A DNA stretch of 37,344 nucleotides from Bacillota bacterium (GTDB taxonomy: Bacteria > Bacillota > Clostridia > Acetivibrionales > JAMNYG01), in contig JAMNYG010000048.1 of the NCBI GenBank assembly GCA_023622945.1, positions 1-37,344 on the forward strand. Reading direction: 5' to 3'. Positions 1 to 8,168 of this stretch are shown piece after piece; the stretch's first letter is position 1; each line of letters opens with the position of its first letter. The notes under the pieces were generated by a model. It saw only the letters and a list, made by a program, of their open reading frames with translations, was not told the origin of the DNA and made no database searches. Position numbers and translations under genes: made by a program.

Positions 1-135
1 AGGTTAGTCAACTATCACGGGTGTTAAAGAACATAAGAAACAGTGGTTATATACTCTAGGCTACTTACATTCGGGGTGAGCTCTGCAATATTTAAACCTA
101 CAACAAATTGAAACCGCCATCCGTTAAAATCTGCG
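1..135. other. Intergenic sequence, nothing recognised
   Basis: This AT-rich stretch before the pheST promoter shows no convincing open reading frame, hairpin or repeat. It is presumably the downstream flank of a gene outside the window. Confidence 0.5.
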
Positions 136-165
136 TTGATTTTACTTAAATGCATATGTTATAAT
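136..165 (+). promoter_or_regulatory. Sigma-A-type promoter of the pheST T-box operon
   Basis: TTGATT at 136-141 and a perfect TATAAT at 160-165 are separated by 18 bases. Transcription would start near 172, about 30 bases before the first T-box stem, which fits a leader-controlled operon. Confidence 0.7.
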
Positions 166-197
166 ATTTAGCAAACAATATCACAAAAGCCATGAAG

Positions 198-480
198 GAG
201 AAAAGTAGACGCCCGTACACATCATCAAGAGAGAGAGTACCTTAGGCTGGGAGTACTCTCATGATGTTGGCCGTTGAAGTTCCCTCCGGAGCTGCATCCT
301 GAACCGATAGTAGGAGATGCCGGCAGAAGCCGTTATACTTCCAGGGGATATTGCCCGTGTCAGGCATTACATAGGCAAGGTCCCTGTGAAACAAGAGCCT
401 GTCGTATTATGTACGGCAGGAATCCGGGTGGTACCGCGAAGGATGCCTTCGTCCCGTTGAGTGGACGAAGGCTTATTTTA
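198..480 (+). promoter_or_regulatory. T-box leader (phenylalanine-specific) with terminator
   Basis: This is a tRNA-sensing T-box leader. The diagnostic T-box sequence CCGGGTGGTACCGCG lies at 424-438. It is followed by a strong rho-independent terminator: arms 445-454 and 463-472 (GCCTTCGTCC / GGACGAAGGC), then TTATTTTA. Stem I features are visible: AGTA at 204-207 opposite GAA at 276-278 (S-turn partners), an AGAGAG-rich apical part near 228-237, and a GGCTGG-like sequence near 245. A TTC triplet at 280-282, just after the GAA, is the likely specifier codon and matches the downstream Phe-tRNA synthetase genes. Uncharged tRNA-Phe should stabilise the antiterminator and allow read-through into pheS. 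The exact stem II/III boundaries were not resolved. Confidence 0.93.
445..480 (+). terminator. T-box regulatory terminator
   Basis: A 10-bp perfect stem (445-454 with 463-472), an 8-base loop and a T-rich tail. The left arm immediately follows the conserved T-box sequence, so the antiterminator and terminator are mutually exclusive. Confidence 0.9.
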
Positions 481-529
481 TATCTGGACATTTATATAAA
501 TACCTGCATTTGAACATCAAAGCAGGAGG

Positions 530-708
530 AAGAATGTTAAAACTTATTTAACGTAAGAGACATAGTGTTAAAACTAATTTAAAGTAAGAGAAAGAATGCT
601 AAAACTCATTACAGTAAGAGAAATAATGTCAGAACTTATTAAGACATGAAATCTGTTTAAGAATCTGTCTAAGACATGAAACATATTTAAGACATAAAAC
701 CTATTTAA
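530..708 (+). repeat. Two degenerate tandem-repeat blocks between the T-box terminator and pheS
   Basis: From about 530 to 640 there are roughly four imperfect units of about 30 bases, each built around AATG(T/C)TAAAACT followed by GTAAGAGA. From 641 to 708 there are units of about 18 bases beginning AAGACATGAAA and ending in a T run (641, 671 and 689, with a shorter unit at 659). The block lies in the untranslated leader downstream of the regulatory terminator. No function is evident. Confidence 0.75.
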
Positions 709-728
709 GACGGGAGGAGTATTCAGCA

Positions 729-1748
729 ATGAAAGACCAGCTTATGGAAATAAGGAAAAAAGCTGAGGAAGAGCTTTCAAAAGTTCAATCCATGCAGGAA
801 CTGGAGAGCCTGAGGGTAAAATACCTCGGCAAAAAGGGACAGCTGACTTCAGTGCTGAGGGGCATGGGAGCCCTGCCTGCAGAGGAAAGACCTGTGGTGG
901 GCCAGTTGGCTAATGAGATCAGGGAATTTATTGAAAGAACTTTGGAAGACTCAAGGCAAAACCTGATGAGAAAAGAACGTGCCCTTAAGATGGAACAGGA
1001 GGCAATTGATGTCACCGTTCCCGGAAAACGCAGGTTTCTTGGTAAGAAGCATCCATTGAGCATAGTTATGGATGAGATCAAGGAAGTCTTTTTGGGAATG
1101 GGTTACGAGATAGCCGAAGGACCTGAGGTTGAACTTGACTATTATAACTTCGAGGCTCTTAACATTCCCAGGAACCATCCTTCAAGAGATGTGCAGGATA
1201 CTTTCTATATCGATGAAAACGTCCTGTTAAGGACACAAACTTCTCCGGTACAGATAAGAGTTATGGAGAAGAAGAAGCCTCCAATTAAGATAATCTGCCC
1301 CGGAAGGGTTTATCGCTCTGATGCAGTTGATGCAACTCACTCACCGATATTTCACCAGGTTGAAGGGCTTGTAGTGGATAAGGGAGTAACCATGGGAGAC
1401 CTGAAAGGTACCCTCCAGGTTTTTGCAAGAAGCCTGTTCGGTGAAAAAACTGAAATCAGGCTGAGACCCCATCATTTTCCGTTCACCGAGCCCAGTGCAG
1501 AAGTGGATGTATCCTGCTGGACATGCGGCGGAAAAGGATGCAGGGTTTGCAAAGGCGAAGGCTGGATTGAAATACTGGGAGCGGGTATGGTTCATCCCAA
1601 GGTCCTGGAAGTCTGCGGTATAGACCCTGATGTATACAGCGGGTTTGCATTTGGCCTTGGAGTTGAAAGAACGGCCATGGGTAAGTTTAATATTGATGAC
1701 CTGAGGTTGTTCTATGAAAATGACGTAAGATTCCTCAGACAGTTCTGA
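729..1748 (+). CDS. pheS: Phenylalanine--tRNA ligase alpha subunit
   Basis: Catalytic alpha subunit of the cytoplasmic (alpha-beta)2 phenylalanyl-tRNA synthetase, which activates Phe with ATP and charges tRNA-Phe. The 339-residue product has the usual bacterial length. Residues 1-90 are a charged, helical tRNA-binding arm. The class II catalytic core follows, with the substrate-pocket segment [12 protein letters not shown], the Cys-rich [15 protein letters not shown] stretch typical of bacterial PheS, and motif 3 near the C-terminus ([16 protein letters not shown]). The ATG at 729 is preceded by GGGAGGAG with good spacing. The gene is first in the T-box-controlled operon and is followed 86 bases later by pheT. 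Recognition is secure. Confidence 0.98.
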   Translation: MKDQLMEIRKKAEEELSKVQSMQELESLRVKYLGKKGQLTSVLRGMGALPAEERPVVGQLANEIREFIERTLEDSRQNLMRKERALKMEQEAIDVTVPGKRRFLGKKHPLSIVMDEIKEVFLGMGYEIAEGPEVELDYYNFEALNIPRNHPSRDVQDTFYIDENVLLRTQTSPVQIRVMEKKKPPIKIICPGRVYRSDAVDATHSPIFHQVEGLVVDKGVTMGDLKGTLQVFARSLFGEKTEIRLRPHHFPFTEPSAEVDVSCWTCGGKGCRVCKGEGWIEILGAGMVHPKVLEVCGIDPDVYSGFAFGLGVERTAMGKFNIDDLRLFYENDVRFLRQF

Positions 1749-1762
1749 TCCTGCTCATCATA

Positions 1763-1814
1763 AGGCTGAAACAGGAATCCAGATATTCAGGCTGAAACAG
1801 GAACCCAAATATTG
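1763..1814 (+). repeat. 26-bp tandem duplication between pheS and pheT
   Basis: Two adjacent 26-base copies, 1763-1788 and 1789-1814, both beginning AGGCTGAAACAGGAA, differ at about three positions. The second copy ends just before the pheT ribosome binding site. Confidence 0.85.
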
Positions 1815-1834
1815 AAAGGAGCGATGATGAAATC

Positions 1835-4270
1835 ATGAAAGTACCTCTTGGCTGGCTAAAGGATTACGTTGATATAGATGTAAGCGTAAAAGAATTTGTG
1901 GATGCCATTACCATGTCAGGATCCAAGGTGGAAGGAATTGAGGACCTGGGTGAGGAAATAAGCAACGTGGTGGCAGGCAGGATAGTATCTCTTGAAAAGC
2001 ATCCCAATGCTGATAAGTTGCAGGTGGCGCAGGTCGATGTAGGAAACGGTACCATCCAGGTAATCACCGGAGCCCAGAACATAAAAGCAGGCGACTATGT
2101 TCCTGTGGCACTGCACGGTTCCACCCTCCCGGGAGGAGTGAAGATCAAAAAGGGGAAGATCAGAGGACTTGAGTCAGAAGGAATGATGTGCTCCATACAG
2201 GAACTGGGCCGCACCAGGGAAGACTACCCTGATGCAGCGGAAGATGGAATTTTCATTCTTGAAGGAGAACCTGAGGTGGGCAAAGATATAAAAAGTGTTC
2301 TCGGGCTGGATGAAACGGTTATGGAATTTGAAGTTACATCCAACAGGCCTGATTGCCTGAGCATTTTGGGGATAGCCCGCGAGGCGGCGGCAACCCTTAA
2401 AACCCGGCTGAAAAAGCCTGACATCAGGGTGAAGGAAGAAGGGGACGAGGCGTACAAATATGCATCCGTAGAAATAAAAGATCCGGACCTCTGCCCAAGG
2501 TATGCGGCAAGGATTGTAAAGGACGTGAAAATAGGGCCCTCTCCAAAATGGATGCAGAACAGGCTTAAGGCTGCAGGGGTAAGGCCTATAAACAACATAG
2601 TGGATATAACCAACTATGTAATGCTTGAACTCGGGCAGCCAATGCATGCTTTTGATCTTGAATATATTGAAGGAAGAAAAATTGTAGTAAGAAGGGCTCA
2701 GGACGGAGAATCAATGAAAACCCTGGATGACCAGGAAAGGAAGCTTGATTCATCCATGCTTGTAATAGCTGATGCTGTAAAGCCTGTAGCCGTTGCTGGA
2801 GTCATGGGCGGTGCAAACTCTGAAATTTTACCCGATACAAAGATCATCCTTTTTGAATCGGCGAATTTCAACGGAGCATCCGTCAGGCTGACTTCAAAAA
2901 AGCTTGGGCTCAGAACCGAAGCATCCAGCCGTTTTGAAAAGGGGCTTGATGCTGAAAATGTAATTATTGCGGTTAACAGGGCTGCACAGCTTGTAGAGGA
3001 ACTTGGGGCAGGAACGGTTTGCAAAGGCATAATAGACTGTTATCCCGTAAAAATCCAGCCAAGAAGCATAAAACTTAATCCTGACAAAATAAACCGTTTC
3101 CTTGGCACATCCATCTCCACTGAAGAGATGATAAATATCCTCCGCTCTCTGGAGTTTGATGTAGATGAGGAGAACCTGATGGTTAATGTGCCCAGCTTCA
3201 GGGCCGATGTGGAAAGAGATGCCGACCTGGCTGAAGAAATAGCCAGATTCTACGGATACAACAATATTGAAGCAACCTTGCTGTCCGGGAAAGCCACCAC
3301 CCAGGGAAGGAAGACCTTTAAGCAAAAGGTCGAGGATATTGTTAAAAACACCATGATTTCGTGCGGCCTGTCGGAGATCTATACTTACTCCTTCACAAGC
3401 CCCAAAGTATTTGACCTGCTGAGGCTTCCCAAGGACAGCCAACTGCGCAGGGCTGTTGTAATATCCAATCCTCTCGGGGAAGATTACAGCATTATGAGAA
3501 CCACCACCATACCCGATATGCTTAATGTAATAAGCACCAACTACAACAGAAGGGTGGATGAAGCAAGGTTATTTGAGCTTTCATATGTATATCTGCCCAA
3601 AGACGGATGTGAGGAATCCTCCCAATCGGATGGTATGCTGGATCCGGTCAAAAAGGCGCTAAAAGATCTTCCTGAAGAAAGAAGCGTCCTTACACTGGGC
3701 ATGTACGGAAATACCGATTTCTATGAAATGAAAGGCATTGTTGAAGAGCTGTTGTCGGTTTTGGGCATCAGGGAATATGAGTTTGTACCTGAAAAGAATT
3801 CTCCTGAGTTCCACCCTGGAAGGACTGCCAGGATTCTCATAAAAGGACAGCCGGTAGGGATAATAGGTGAAATCCATCCGGAGGTGGCTGAAAACTTCGA
3901 GACTCCCGAAAGGACATATGTCGGGATGATAGAAGTGGCTCCGCTGGTAAATAATGCAGTTATGGAAGTAAAATACAGGCCTCTTCCCAAATTCCCTGCC
4001 GTGACAAGAGATATCGCCCTTCTTGTCAGGGACGAAATAATGGTAAAGCAGATAGAGGACGTAATCGTGCAAAAGTCCGGAAGACTTCTGGAAGATGTAA
4101 AGCTGTTTGATATATATAAGGGCAAACAGGTCCCTGAAGGAATGAAGAGCGTAGCATTCTCCATTACGTTCAGAGATGAAGAAAAAACTCTTACAGATGA
4201 GGAAGTAAACAAGGTGATGGACAGAATACTGGAAGCTCTTAAGACCGCACTGGGTGCCGAACTGAGGTAG
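1835..4270 (+). CDS. pheT: Phenylalanine--tRNA ligase beta subunit
   Basis: Beta subunit of phenylalanyl-tRNA synthetase; it supplies tRNA binding, the editing site and the anticodon-binding domain. The 811-residue length is typical. Domains in order: an N-terminal core starting MKVPLGWLKDYVD; an OB-fold (EMAP-like) tRNA-binding domain at about 40-150 (NADKLQVAQVDVG, GLESEGMMCS); the B3/B4 editing domain at about 210-400 (RYAARIVKDV, NNIVDITNYVMLELGQPMHA, GLRTEASSRFEKGLD); B5 at about 405-475; the catalytic-like core to about 700; and a ferredoxin-fold anticodon-binding domain at about 715-808 (YRPLPKFPAVTRDIALLV). The ATG at 1835 follows AAAGGAG. Cotranscribed with pheS under the T-box. Confidence 0.98.
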   Translation: MKVPLGWLKDYVDIDVSVKEFVDAITMSGSKVEGIEDLGEEISNVVAGRIVSLEKHPNADKLQVAQVDVGNGTIQVITGAQNIKAGDYVPVALHGSTLPGGVKIKKGKIRGLESEGMMCSIQELGRTREDYPDAAEDGIFILEGEPEVGKDIKSVLGLDETVMEFEVTSNRPDCLSILGIAREAAATLKTRLKKPDIRVKEEGDEAYKYASVEIKDPDLCPRYAARIVKDVKIGPSPKWMQNRLKAAGVRPINNIVDITNYVMLELGQPMHAFDLEYIEGRKIVVRRAQDGESMKTLDDQERKLDSSMLVIADAVKPVAVAGVMGGANSEILPDTKIILFESANFNGASVRLTSKKLGLRTEASSRFEKGLDAENVIIAVNRAAQLVEELGAGTVCKGIIDCYPVKIQPRSIKLNPDKINRFLGTSISTEEMINILRSLEFDVDEENLMVNVPSFRADVERDADLAEEIARFYGYNNIEATLLSGKATTQGRKTFKQKVEDIVKNTMISCGLSEIYTYSFTSPKVFDLLRLPKDSQLRRAVVISNPLGEDYSIMRTTTIPDMLNVISTNYNRRVDEARLFELSYVYLPKDGCEESSQSDGMLDPVKKALKDLPEERSVLTLGMYGNTDFYEMKGIVEELLSVLGIREYEFVPEKNSPEFHPGRTARILIKGQPVGIIGEIHPEVAENFETPERTYVGMIEVAPLVNNAVMEVKYRPLPKFPAVTRDIALLVRDEIMVKQIEDVIVQKSGRLLEDVKLFDIYKGKQVPEGMKSVAFSITFRDEEKTLTDEEVNKVMDRILEALKTALGAELR

Positions 4271-4311
4271 TATTGAAGGAAGCAGGTTTCCGGTAAGTTA
4301 AAAACCAGCAA

Positions 4312-4416
4312 GATCAAGGAATTTAAAATGCCGGCAGAGTAAGCAGGGTAATGGGATTTAGAATACCGGCAAAGCAAGCAAGGTAATGAGACTTAAATAC
4401 CGGAAAAGTAAAAAGA
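4312..4416 (+). repeat. Three 35-bp degenerate tandem units after pheT
   Basis: Copies at about 4312-4346, 4347-4381 and 4382-4416 share the pattern GGTAATG-G-(A/G)TTTA--AT-CCGGCAAAG-AAGCA with scattered differences. They start about 40 bases after the pheT stop and precede the terminator. Confidence 0.7.
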
Positions 4417-4429
4417 TGGCTAAAATAAT

Positions 4430-4469
4430 AAGGAGGGATACTGCGTTTTCGTTCCCTCCTTGTTTATTT
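4430..4469 (+). terminator. Rho-independent terminator of pheST
   Basis: Stem AAGGAGGGA (4430-4438) with TCCCTCCTT (4453-4461), loop of 14 bases, then GTTTATTT. It lies between two convergent genes and may also stop transcripts from the DUF368 gene. Confidence 0.85.
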
Positions 4470-4529
4470 GCCAGAATGCAGCTTCTAAATCTCCCTTAAT
4501 GGCAGCCTTTAATGGCTGAGAAATTTAAA

Positions 4530-5342
4530 TTAATCAACAAGACCTTTTTTGCCCAGCCAGAACAGCGCCAAGAAACCTGTGAAAAAGGCTGCGACTGAGG
4601 CAACAAGCAGCATACCCTGAGGTATGCCCGGAAACACTGATACCAGAGAACCTGCCACAAAACCGGTTATGAGCATGTATGTTTTTCCGGGAAATCTATG
4701 TAAAAGCTTTTCTATTATCTTGGTTGTGCCCAGGGTGCCTGCAACTACCCCAAGTCCGATTGGGATAAGGAAGTAAACATTAAAACTGTTGATGGCGCTG
4801 AGGGTTACATCGTACAGCCCTAAAGCCAAAAGCATGAATGAACCGCTTATTCCCGGCAGAACCAAAGCTATGGCTATGATTATCCCTGCTATAAACAGGA
4901 AGATCATGCCCAAAATGTCTCTTGAAGTGGCCATGTTGATTATGGCTTCCGGCTCGTAGGACATGAGCAAAACTATCAGGAACCCCAGTATCAGGAATAT
5001 GAAATCTGAGTAACCTTTCTTGTCGGAGGTCAGGGATTTCTGCACCAATACCGGCAGTCCGCCCATAATGACTCCCATAAATAAAAACTGCATGACATGG
5101 GGGTACCTGGTGATGGCATTTTCCAACAGGCGGCTGAACAGCAACACTCCTGAAACCACCCCAAGTCCCACGGATATTAAAAAAAACGTGTGTTTCTTCC
5201 AATTCTCAAAAAATGAACCTACTGCATGAATCAAATCATCGTATATGCCCATTATAATGGCCATCGTACCGCCGCTTGCACCCGGAATCAGAGTGGCGAC
5301 TCCCACGGCTATGCCTTTTAAAAAGTTTTTCAGGATATTCAC
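4530..5342 (-). CDS. DUF368-family polytopic membrane protein (possible polyprenyl-phosphate transporter)
   Basis: A 270-residue integral membrane protein with about seven to eight hydrophobic segments. The N-terminal motif GIAVGVATLIPGASGGTMAIIMGIYD and the internal echo ALVLPGISGSFMLLALGLYD are the hallmark duplicated PGxSGG elements of DUF368. Family knowledge: some DUF368 proteins (PopT) are implicated in recycling undecaprenyl phosphate across the membrane, which would serve cell-wall synthesis. That role is inferred here. The start is a GTG (5340-5342) preceded on the minus strand by GGGAG. Monocistronic and convergent with pheT; a promoter candidate lies at 5454-5482. Confidence 0.93.
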   Translation of the reverse strand: MNILKNFLKGIAVGVATLIPGASGGTMAIIMGIYDDLIHAVGSFFENWKKHTFFLISVGLGVVSGVLLFSRLLENAITRYPHVMQFLFMGVIMGGLPVLVQKSLTSDKKGYSDFIFLILGFLIVLLMSYEPEAIINMATSRDILGMIFLFIAGIIIAIALVLPGISGSFMLLALGLYDVTLSAINSFNVYFLIPIGLGVVAGTLGTTKIIEKLLHRFPGKTYMLITGFVAGSLVSVFPGIPQGMLLVASVAAFFTGFLALFWLGKKGLVD

Positions 5343-5453
5343 TTGATCACTCCCAGAGTAAAATTTTTTGTCTGATCTTGTTAAACACCGGCAGAAATTC
5401 TCACCGGGTTTATACTCAATATTATCAAATATAAAGTTTTAAAGCCTGTAGCT

Positions 5454-5482
5454 ATAATATAGCATACAGGAATACATTGCAA
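5454..5482 (-). promoter_or_regulatory. Candidate promoter of the DUF368 gene
   Basis: On the minus strand, TTGCAA (5477-5482) and TATTAT (5454-5459) are 17 bases apart, about 112 bases upstream of the GTG start. The -35 match is partial. Confidence 0.45.
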
Positions 5483-5483
5483 G

Positions 5484-5686
5484 GCTGATTTGCACAAAAT
5501 TGTCCTGCGGGAAGTCAAGGTTATCAGCGTAGTCATAATGATTATGCAAAAAGTATTGACAATGGTAAGGTTTTTATTAATGATGAAGCTATAGGAACAT
5601 TTAAGATTTAAACACCAATACCAAAGGATATGAACCTAAGCATCCGGTTATGACGGATTATTACAACAGAAACGGAGAAATGCGTA
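5484..5686 (+). pseudogene. Coding-like relic between DUF368 and xth (uncertain)
   Basis: The frame running to the stop at about 5609-5611 reads through about 40 codons with a protein-like ending, HNDYAKSIDNGKVFINDE followed by AIGTFKI. A second frame then continues to just past the xth ribosome binding site with NTNTKGYEPKHPVMTDYYN followed by RNGEMRI. Neither piece has a ribosome binding site and start. Together they could be the frameshifted tail of a lost gene. I do not recognise a family. This could also be chance, because no homology search was possible. Confidence 0.25.
5556..5584 (+). promoter_or_regulatory. Possible promoter upstream of xth
   Basis: A perfect TTGACA at 5556-5561 is followed 17 bases later by a weak AATGAT at 5579-5584. 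Only the -35 element is convincing. Confidence 0.35.
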
Positions 5687-5687
5687 T

Positions 5688-6440
5688 ATGAGAATGATAT
5701 CATGGAACGTTAACGGATTCAGAGCCTGCCTGAAAAAGGGGTTTGCGGATTTTTTCGGTGAAATAGACTCAGACATATTTTGTGTCCAGGAAACAAAAAT
5801 GCAGGAGGGGCAGTCGGATTTTTCCCCCGAAGGATATTATCAATACTACAACAGCGCCCGGAAGAAGGGTTATTCGGGAACTGCGGTTTTTACAAAGATA
5901 AAGCCGTTATCCGTTACAACGGGAATGGAAGGAAAGTATGATGATGAGGGCAGATTAATAACCCTTGAATATGATAAGTTCTTTCTTGTTAACTGCTATG
6001 TGCCCAATTCCCAGCCGGAGCTGGTAAGGCTTGATTACAGGATGAAGTTCAACGATGATTTGAGGGAATATCTCTGTAAATTAAAAGAAAAAAAACCGGT
6101 TATTTTATGCGGAGATTTAAATGTAGCCCACAAAGAAATAGATCTGAAAAACCCGGCCAGCAACATACATAATCCCGGATTCACCGTTGAGGAAAGGGAG
6201 AAGATGACCGAACTTTTGTCATCGGGATTTGTGGATACCTTCAGATATCTGTATCCTGATCTTGAAGGGATATATACATGGTGGTCATACAGGTTTAATG
6301 CCCGCTCCAGAAATGCAGGGTGGAGAATTGACTATTTTGTTGTATCGGAAGATATCGCAGACAGGATAAAGGAAGCCACGGTTTACATGGATGTCCAGGG
6401 TAGCGACCATTGTCCAGTAGGGCTTGAAATAGATTTATAA
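5688..6440 (+). CDS. xth: Exodeoxyribonuclease III / AP endonuclease
   Basis: Mg-dependent exonuclease III/apurinic endonuclease of the EEP superfamily, acting in base-excision repair. The 250-residue length is normal. Catalytic motifs appear in order: WNVNGFRACLKKGF (metal-ligand Asn), FCVQETKMQ (metal-ligand Glu), YSGTAVFTK, GDLNVAHKEIDL (catalytic Asp and Asn), WRIDYFVVSE and the terminal SDHCPVGLEI (Asp-His pair). The ATG at 5688 is preceded by ACGGAGAA at an acceptable distance. Monocistronic; the next gene has its own promoter. No oddities seen. Confidence 0.96.
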   Translation: MRMISWNVNGFRACLKKGFADFFGEIDSDIFCVQETKMQEGQSDFSPEGYYQYYNSARKKGYSGTAVFTKIKPLSVTTGMEGKYDDEGRLITLEYDKFFLVNCYVPNSQPELVRLDYRMKFNDDLREYLCKLKEKKPVILCGDLNVAHKEIDLKNPASNIHNPGFTVEEREKMTELLSSGFVDTFRYLYPDLEGIYTWWSYRFNARSRNAGWRIDYFVVSEDIADRIKEATVYMDVQGSDHCPVGLEIDL

Positions 6441-6543
6441 CAGCAGTCTTTACGACTTGCTTCAATATTCCATTGCATATCATTTCCCAATAAATCTGAA
6501 AACAGTTCAAATTCAAATACCGGCAAAGATTTGTAGCATCAGA

Positions 6544-6572
6544 TTGACAGCACGCCGGTGTTTGCTTATGAT
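6544..6572 (+). promoter_or_regulatory. Promoter of the Nif3-family gene
   Basis: TTGACA at 6544-6549 and TATGAT at 6567-6572 with a 17-base spacer; close to the vegetative consensus, about 60 bases upstream of the start codon. Confidence 0.7.
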
Positions 6573-6630
6573 GAATGCAGTAAGAAATTAACAGCAATGC
6601 AGGTGAATTCGGTGAAAAAGAGGTGCGGTT

Positions 6631-7422
6631 ATGGCAATGACGGTCCAGGAAATTATAGACCTGATAATGAAGGAGATACCCGGGGAGAGAAGGCAGGATA
6701 CGGTGGATACCTTAAAGACGGGAAATCCTTCTCAGACGGTTACGGGTATTGTTTCTACATTTACAGCCACCATTGAAGTCATAAGAAAGACCATAGAGAT
6801 AGGAGCAAATTTAATAATCACACATGAGCCTACTTTTTATAACCACAGGGACTTAACGGAACATTTGGCCGGGGACAAGCTTTACAAATACAAAAGAGCT
6901 CTTCTGGATGATAACGGGATAGCCGTATGGAGGTTTCATGATTACTGGCATCAGTATGTCCCGGATGGCATTGTCAAAGGAATGATTGAGGAGATAGGCT
7001 TTGAGGATTACAGTTTTTCAAAGTACGGATGCCGGTTTAATTTTAAAGAGATGACACTGGAAGAACTCGCAAAGTATTTTAAAAATAAACTTGAAGTGCC
7101 CGGAATAAGAATGGTGGGCAATCCTTCGATGAAATGCAGAAAGGCTGTGCTTATAGTGGGAGCTGTAGGAGGAGAATTCCAGCTTGAGTGTGCAGCCGAT
7201 AGTGACGCAGATGTGTTCATCGTGGGTGAAACCGTGGAATGGCAGGTATGTGAATATTTCCGCGATTCCAATGCAGCCGGAATGAATAAGGCCCTCATAA
7301 TACTGGGGCATGCATGCAGTGAGGAAGCCGGAATGAAGTATTTCGTCCAGTGGCTGAAACCCAAAGTCGGAGGAATACCGGTAATGTTTATCCCTGCAGG
7401 AGATCCTTTAGGATATGTATGA
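6631..7422 (+). CDS. Nif3-like dinuclear metal center family protein
   Basis: A 263-residue member of the NIF3/YqfO (DUF34) family: widespread metal-binding proteins that form toroidal hexamers and whose reaction is unsettled. The metal-site motifs are visible: LIITHEPTFYNH near residue 65 and the C-terminal GHACSEEAGM near residue 228, which together place His and Glu ligands around two metals. HDYWHQ near residue 107 is another conserved His-rich segment. It lacks the inserted PII-like domain found in longer homologs. The ATG at 6631 follows AAAGAGGTG. It stands alone with its own promoter at 6544-6572. Function cannot be assigned beyond the family. Confidence 0.9.
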   Translation: MAMTVQEIIDLIMKEIPGERRQDTVDTLKTGNPSQTVTGIVSTFTATIEVIRKTIEIGANLIITHEPTFYNHRDLTEHLAGDKLYKYKRALLDDNGIAVWRFHDYWHQYVPDGIVKGMIEEIGFEDYSFSKYGCRFNFKEMTLEELAKYFKNKLEVPGIRMVGNPSMKCRKAVLIVGAVGGEFQLECAADSDADVFIVGETVEWQVCEYFRDSNAAGMNKALIILGHACSEEAGMKYFVQWLKPKVGGIPVMFIPAGDPLGYV

Positions 7423-7458
7423 AGGATGAGACACCTTAAGAAGCAGATCAAGACAGAT

Positions 7459-7518
7459 GTATGGGGATACTTTCTTACTTCGAATAATTACTTCGCAGCT
7501 TGAGAAGTATCCCCATAC
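7459..7518. repeat. 60-bp palindromic repeat (family shared with 18259-18335)
   Basis: Outer arms 7459-7472 and 7505-7518 form a perfect 14-bp stem (GTATGGGGATACTT). The interior contains TTACTTCG twice. Its right half, CTTCG then TTGAGA then TCCCC, aligns with the right half of the element at 18259-18335. It lies between convergent genes and could act as a terminator, but there is no T tract after either arm. Confidence 0.85.
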
Positions 7519-7521
7519 CAA

Positions 7522-7740
7522 TTACAGCTGTTCTTTAGCCATTGCTATAAGCCTTCTTACCATTTCACCGCCTATGGGACCACCCTGCTGACCGTTGATC
7601 CTGGCAGGAACGTCGCCTTTATAGTGGTCGTTATTTTCCTTTACATATTGAAGAAGTCCCAGTTCCTTTGCAACTTCCATCTTGAAATTTGTCATGGCAT
7701 CCCTGCTTTCAGGGACCAGAAGCCTGTTTCTGCCGGGCAT
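7522..7740 (-). CDS. Alpha/beta-type small acid-soluble spore protein
   Basis: A 72-residue SASP that coats and protects DNA in the dormant spore and is degraded by the GPR protease at germination. Diagnostic features: LLVPESRDAMTNFKMEVAKELG, which contains the GPR cleavage region (residues about 17-27, FKMEVAKELG), and the C-terminal DNA-binding block GGPIGGEMVRRLIAMAKEQL. The length is typical. The start ATG at 7740 has AAGAAGGTG upstream on the minus strand. A forespore-type promoter candidate lies at 7820-7849. Direct evidence that the organism sporulates. Confidence 0.97.
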   Translation of the reverse strand: MPGRNRLLVPESRDAMTNFKMEVAKELGLLQYVKENNDHYKGDVPARINGQQGGPIGGEMVRRLIAMAKEQL

Positions 7741-7819
7741 TGTGTTTCACCTTCTTTCCGTAGTAGAGTCTTTTCTTAAATAAACCTTTCAGAACAAATT
7801 AATGGAAAATGTTTAAAAA

Positions 7820-7849
7820 ACTTATGTTTTCGTAATATGGCTTATATGC
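7820..7849 (-). promoter_or_regulatory. Candidate sigma-G promoter of the SASP gene
   Basis: On the minus strand, GCATA (7845-7849) and CATAAGT (7820-7826) are 18 bases apart, resembling the forespore sigma-G pattern (GHATR, CATnnTA). The -10 match is imperfect. Expected from the known regulation of SASP genes. Confidence 0.4.
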
Positions 7850-7962
7850 AATATTATTGTTTACTGTTAGGTGGTTTTTTTGCATATTAAATTATGCATG
7901 TGCAGGCAAAAAAAGCCGGGAATTAATTTAACATTACAAAAAGGTTACATTTAAGAAAGTGA

Positions 7963-7992
7963 TTGACATTGTTTTCAGGCATGGATTATAAT
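7963..7992 (+). promoter_or_regulatory. Strong promoter of a small transcription unit
   Basis: Both boxes are perfect: TTGACA at 7963-7968 and TATAAT at 7987-7992, with an 18-base spacer. It drives the unit ending in the terminator at 8169-8204. Confidence 0.8.
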
Positions 7993-8031
7993 GAAAGTTG
8001 TCATGCTGAAAGAAAGGAGGGAGCAGGCCAA

Positions 8032-8145
8032 ATGTTGACAGTAAGAATAGAAACAAGGGACAGAAAATGTGATAACGCTAAAACTGATGTCTTGGTTTTG
8101 AAAGGCTCACCCTCCGTCTTTTATACCGGTGAAAAATCTGCCTGA
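8032..8145 (+). CDS. Small hypothetical protein, 37 residues
   Basis: I do not recognise this peptide. It starts MLTVRIETRDRKCDNAKT and ends VFYTGEKSA. The case for a real gene is its context: the ATG at 8032 follows a very strong ribosome binding site (AAAGGAGGG at 8013-8021), a consensus promoter lies 40 bases further upstream, and an intrinsic terminator at 8169-8204 follows 24 bases after the stop. The peptide is hydrophilic with one Cys and no membrane segment. An upstream in-frame TTG at 7963 falls inside the promoter and is not a plausible start. The alternative is a small regulatory RNA whose ORF is incidental. Confidence 0.55.
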   Translation: MLTVRIETRDRKCDNAKTDVLVLKGSPSVFYTGEKSA

Positions 8146-8168
8146 TGAAATTTTGTCCTGATATAAAC

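Noticed and set aside
274-513. 79-codon plus-strand open frame
   Set aside because: It lies entirely within the T-box leader and its terminator; there is no ribosome binding site, and the RNA structure explains the sequence.
2174-2647. 157-codon minus-strand open frame inside pheT
   Set aside because: It is a shadow of the certain pheT gene and has no start signals.
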